From assembly GCA_003663045.1 (NCBI GenBank), contig QMZG01000072.1:1-6045 (forward strand): a stretch of DNA of 6,045 nt, read 5' to 3'. The translations under genes were made by a program, and so were the position numbers. The stretch is from Candidatus Altarchaeales archaeon. Its GTDB lineage: Archaea > Altiarchaeota > Altiarchaeia > IMC4 > QMZM01. This document shows positions 5,343 through 6,045 of this stretch, piece by piece (position 1 is the first letter of the stretch; each line of letters opens with the position of its first letter). Under the pieces are notes generated by a model that saw only the letters and a program-made list of their open reading frames with translations, was not told where the DNA came from and made no database searches.

Positions 5343-5676
5343 ATCTTGGCTTACTCATTGCAAAACTGAAAATACCTACCAGCAGTGCTAAGAGGCCGAA
5401 GATCAGGAATCCAAGCCCTTCTATCTTAAAGTACCATGCAAAGAGTTTTGCAAAACCCCAGATGATAAATATCAATCCCGTGAGGGTGCAACCCATGGCC
5501 AAAAACAGATAGAAGATATTTGCCCTGATCGCCTCAAAACCTTCCCTTATTCCGTCATGTATACTCCTCTTGATAGTTCCAGTAACATATTCTATCTCAC
5601 TTCTTATCATTCGGGAACTTTCTCTTGCAGCGACATCAAAAAATTCTTTTACGAATTTTGAAACGATATCAATCAT
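5341..5676 (-). CDS. Small two-helix membrane protein, YqjE/holin-X-like
   Basis: This 111-residue protein has an amphipathic N-terminal half (about 1-50) with no hydrophobic run. Two membrane segments follow, at about 54-78 (IFYLFLAMGCTLTGLIFIIWG) and 87-107 (GLGFLIFGLLALLVGIFSFAM), and it ends in SKPR. This plan, long amphipathic helix then hairpin of two membrane helices, is that of the YqjE/actinobacterial holin-X-like families. The match is by architecture and context, not by a clear motif. It lies 9 bp downstream of the 71-residue YqjD-like gene, with a GGG-containing site (AAGGGTAG) 4 nt before its ATG, so the two are co-transcribed and probably work together at the membrane. No enzymatic residues are visible, and the function is unknown. 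Confidence 0.8.
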   Translation of the reverse strand: MIDIVSKFVKEFFDVAARESSRMIRSEIEYVTGTIKRSIHDGIREGFEAIRANIFYLFLAMGCTLTGLIFIIWGFAKLFAWYFKIEGLGFLIFGLLALLVGIFSFAMSKPR

Positions 5677-5685
5677 TTTCTACCC

Positions 5686-5901
5686 TTATTTTGAAAGAAT
5701 CTTTCCTATCAACAATCCAGCAATAAAGGCTCCTGCTACCCACTCCAAAGGACGCTCCTTTATCTTTTCTGATACTTCCCGTTCCTTTAATTCTATTGTC
5801 TCCTTAGCTGTTTCAACCCTCTCCCTTGCTTCCTTTAAACCCTTATCAACCTTTCCTTTGATTTCTTTTTCAAGTTTTTCATCCAAAATCCTTTCTGGCA
5901 T
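5686..5901 (-). CDS. YqjD/ElaB-like (DUF883-like) tail-anchored small protein
   Basis: This 71-residue protein is a single highly charged helix (about 3-49, alternating Lys, Glu and Arg) followed by ERPLEWVAGAFIAGLLIGKILSK. The C-terminal segment (about 52-69) is a short glycine-patterned membrane anchor (Gly57, 62, 66). This plan, with Pro before the anchor and a basic residue at the very end, matches YqjD/ElaB of E. coli. There YqjD binds ribosomes at the inner membrane in stationary phase; transfer of that role to this protein is inference. The start is secure: GAGGTGAT lies 5 nt before the ATG. It is the first gene of a two-gene unit with the YqjE-like gene, the same order as yqjD-yqjE in bacteria. 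The charged helix would also fit a generic coiled-coil scaffold. Confidence 0.82.
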   Translation of the reverse strand: MPERILDEKLEKEIKGKVDKGLKEARERVETAKETIELKEREVSEKIKERPLEWVAGAFIAGLLIGKILSK

Positions 5902-5906
5902 TTTAA

Positions 5907-5914
5907 ATCACCTC
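5907..5914 (-). promoter_or_regulatory. Strong Shine-Dalgarno of the YqjD-like gene
   Basis: On the minus strand this reads GAGGTGAT, 5 nt before the ATG at 5901. It is the best ribosome-binding site in the window and shows that leadered, Shine-Dalgarno-driven initiation operates alongside the apparently leaderless lrp genes. Confidence 0.85.
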
Positions 5915-5923
5915 AAGATAAGT

Positions 5924-5943
5924 TAAAAATTACTAAAAATTAC
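5924..5943 (-). repeat. Perfect tandem 10-bp repeat in the leader of the membrane-protein operon
   Basis: TAAAAATTAC occurs twice back to back (5924-5933 and 5934-5943 on the plus strand), a period of one DNA turn. On the transcribed strand it would lie between the predicted transcription start (about 5944) and the ribosome-binding site. The period would place a bound protein on one face of the helix. AT-richness means slippage is an alternative. Confidence 0.8.
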
Positions 5944-5964
5944 ATATATTAGATAGAATTGAGG

Positions 5965-5973
5965 ATATAAAAA
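5965..5973 (-). promoter_or_regulatory. TATA box of the YqjD/YqjE-like operon
   Basis: On the minus strand this reads TTTTTATAT. Transcription would start near 5944 with a leader of about 42 nt containing the Shine-Dalgarno. The same box, read as ATATAAAAA on the plus strand with GAGG before it, could also serve the plus-strand start at 6032. A second candidate for the minus strand is near 5944-5951. Confidence 0.5.
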
Positions 5974-6025
5974 GGCATAAAAATAAACAACCCCGCAATA
6001 GATTGGGTTTAAAGCCAACAAAAAG

Positions 6026-6045
6026 GTGAACATGTCGGTGTTCAC
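6026..6045 (+). promoter_or_regulatory. Hairpin covering the ribosome-binding site and start codon at the right edge
   Basis: GTGAACA (6026-6032) and TGTTCAC (6039-6045) are perfect 7-bp inverted arms around a 6-nt spacer. In RNA an extra U-G pair could close a GUCG loop. The left arm contains most of GGTGA and the first base of the ATG, so folding would hide the translation start; as DNA it could instead be an operator. The window ends exactly at the right arm, so any extension is unseen. Confidence 0.5.
6032..6045 (+). CDS. Possible start of a plus-strand gene (runs off the right edge)
   Basis: An ATG at 6032 follows AAAAGGTGA (6021-6029), a good Shine-Dalgarno-type element, and opens MSVF before the sequence ends. 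TATA-like sequences upstream at 5965-5973 and 5977-5988 could drive it divergently from the membrane-protein operon. With four full codons no product can be named, and coding is inferred from the start signals alone. Confidence 0.35.

Noticed and set aside
5570..5926. Open frame of 118 codons on the plus strand, rich in Ser, Phe and Ile
   Set aside because: It is the complement of the two small membrane-protein genes, which have ribosome-binding sites and coherent membrane architecture.
5989..6009. AACCC/GGGTT stem with 11-nt loop
   Set aside because: A 5-bp stem with a long loop is weak and has no T-run or conserved context.

Overview
This window looks like a piece of an archaeal chromosome, most likely from a thermophilic euryarchaeon. 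The signs are TATA-type promoters, two Lrp/AsnC regulators, a stand-alone GMP synthase ATPase subunit without a fused glutaminase, a split archaeal-style glutamate synthase, and a diphthamide (elongation factor 2 modification) enzyme at the left edge. Arginine is written almost wholly as AGA/AGG and ATA is common for isoleucine. A relative of Thermoplasmatota/Aciduliprofundum is my best guess, but that is inference from protein style only.

Layout. At the left edge, on the minus strand, is the N-terminus of a Dph6-like ammonia-using ATPase (1-117), preceded by the Lrp-family regulator Lrp1 (157-609). Lrp1 is head-to-head with glnA, a type I-alpha glutamine synthetase (784-2133), across a 174-bp AT-rich control region that holds a perfect 8-bp-arm dyad. 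glnA meets a second Lrp-family regulator, Lrp2 (2136-2666, minus), tail-to-tail with 2 bp between stop codons. Lrp2 is in turn head-to-head with an FMN/Fe-S glutamate-synthase-like gene (2778-4370). The two TATA boxes there form one perfect inverted repeat, and a tandem 14-bp repeat sits just before the start codon. The glutamate-synthase gene runs with a 2-bp gap into guaAB, the GMP synthase ATPase subunit (4373-5311). A short T-tract terminator separates this operon from a convergent pair of small membrane-protein genes (5341-5676 and 5686-5901, minus). The pair matches the YqjD/YqjE arrangement of bacteria, and a tandem 10-bp repeat lies in its leader. At the right edge a strong ribosome-binding site and ATG (6032) suggest the start of another plus-strand gene, overlapped by a perfect 7-bp hairpin.

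How the genes fit together. The core is ammonia and glutamine metabolism: GlnA fixes ammonia into glutamine, the glutamate-synthase-like protein would return the amide nitrogen to 2-oxoglutarate, GuaAB consumes ammonia to make GMP, and Dph6 consumes ammonia to finish diphthamide. Each of the two nitrogen-assimilation transcription units faces its own Lrp-type regulator, which suggests two local switches sensing amino acids or nitrogen state. The small membrane-protein pair is unrelated by sequence and forms its own unit. No stretch over 300 bp lacks a gene, and I saw no tRNA, rRNA, CRISPR array or mobile element.
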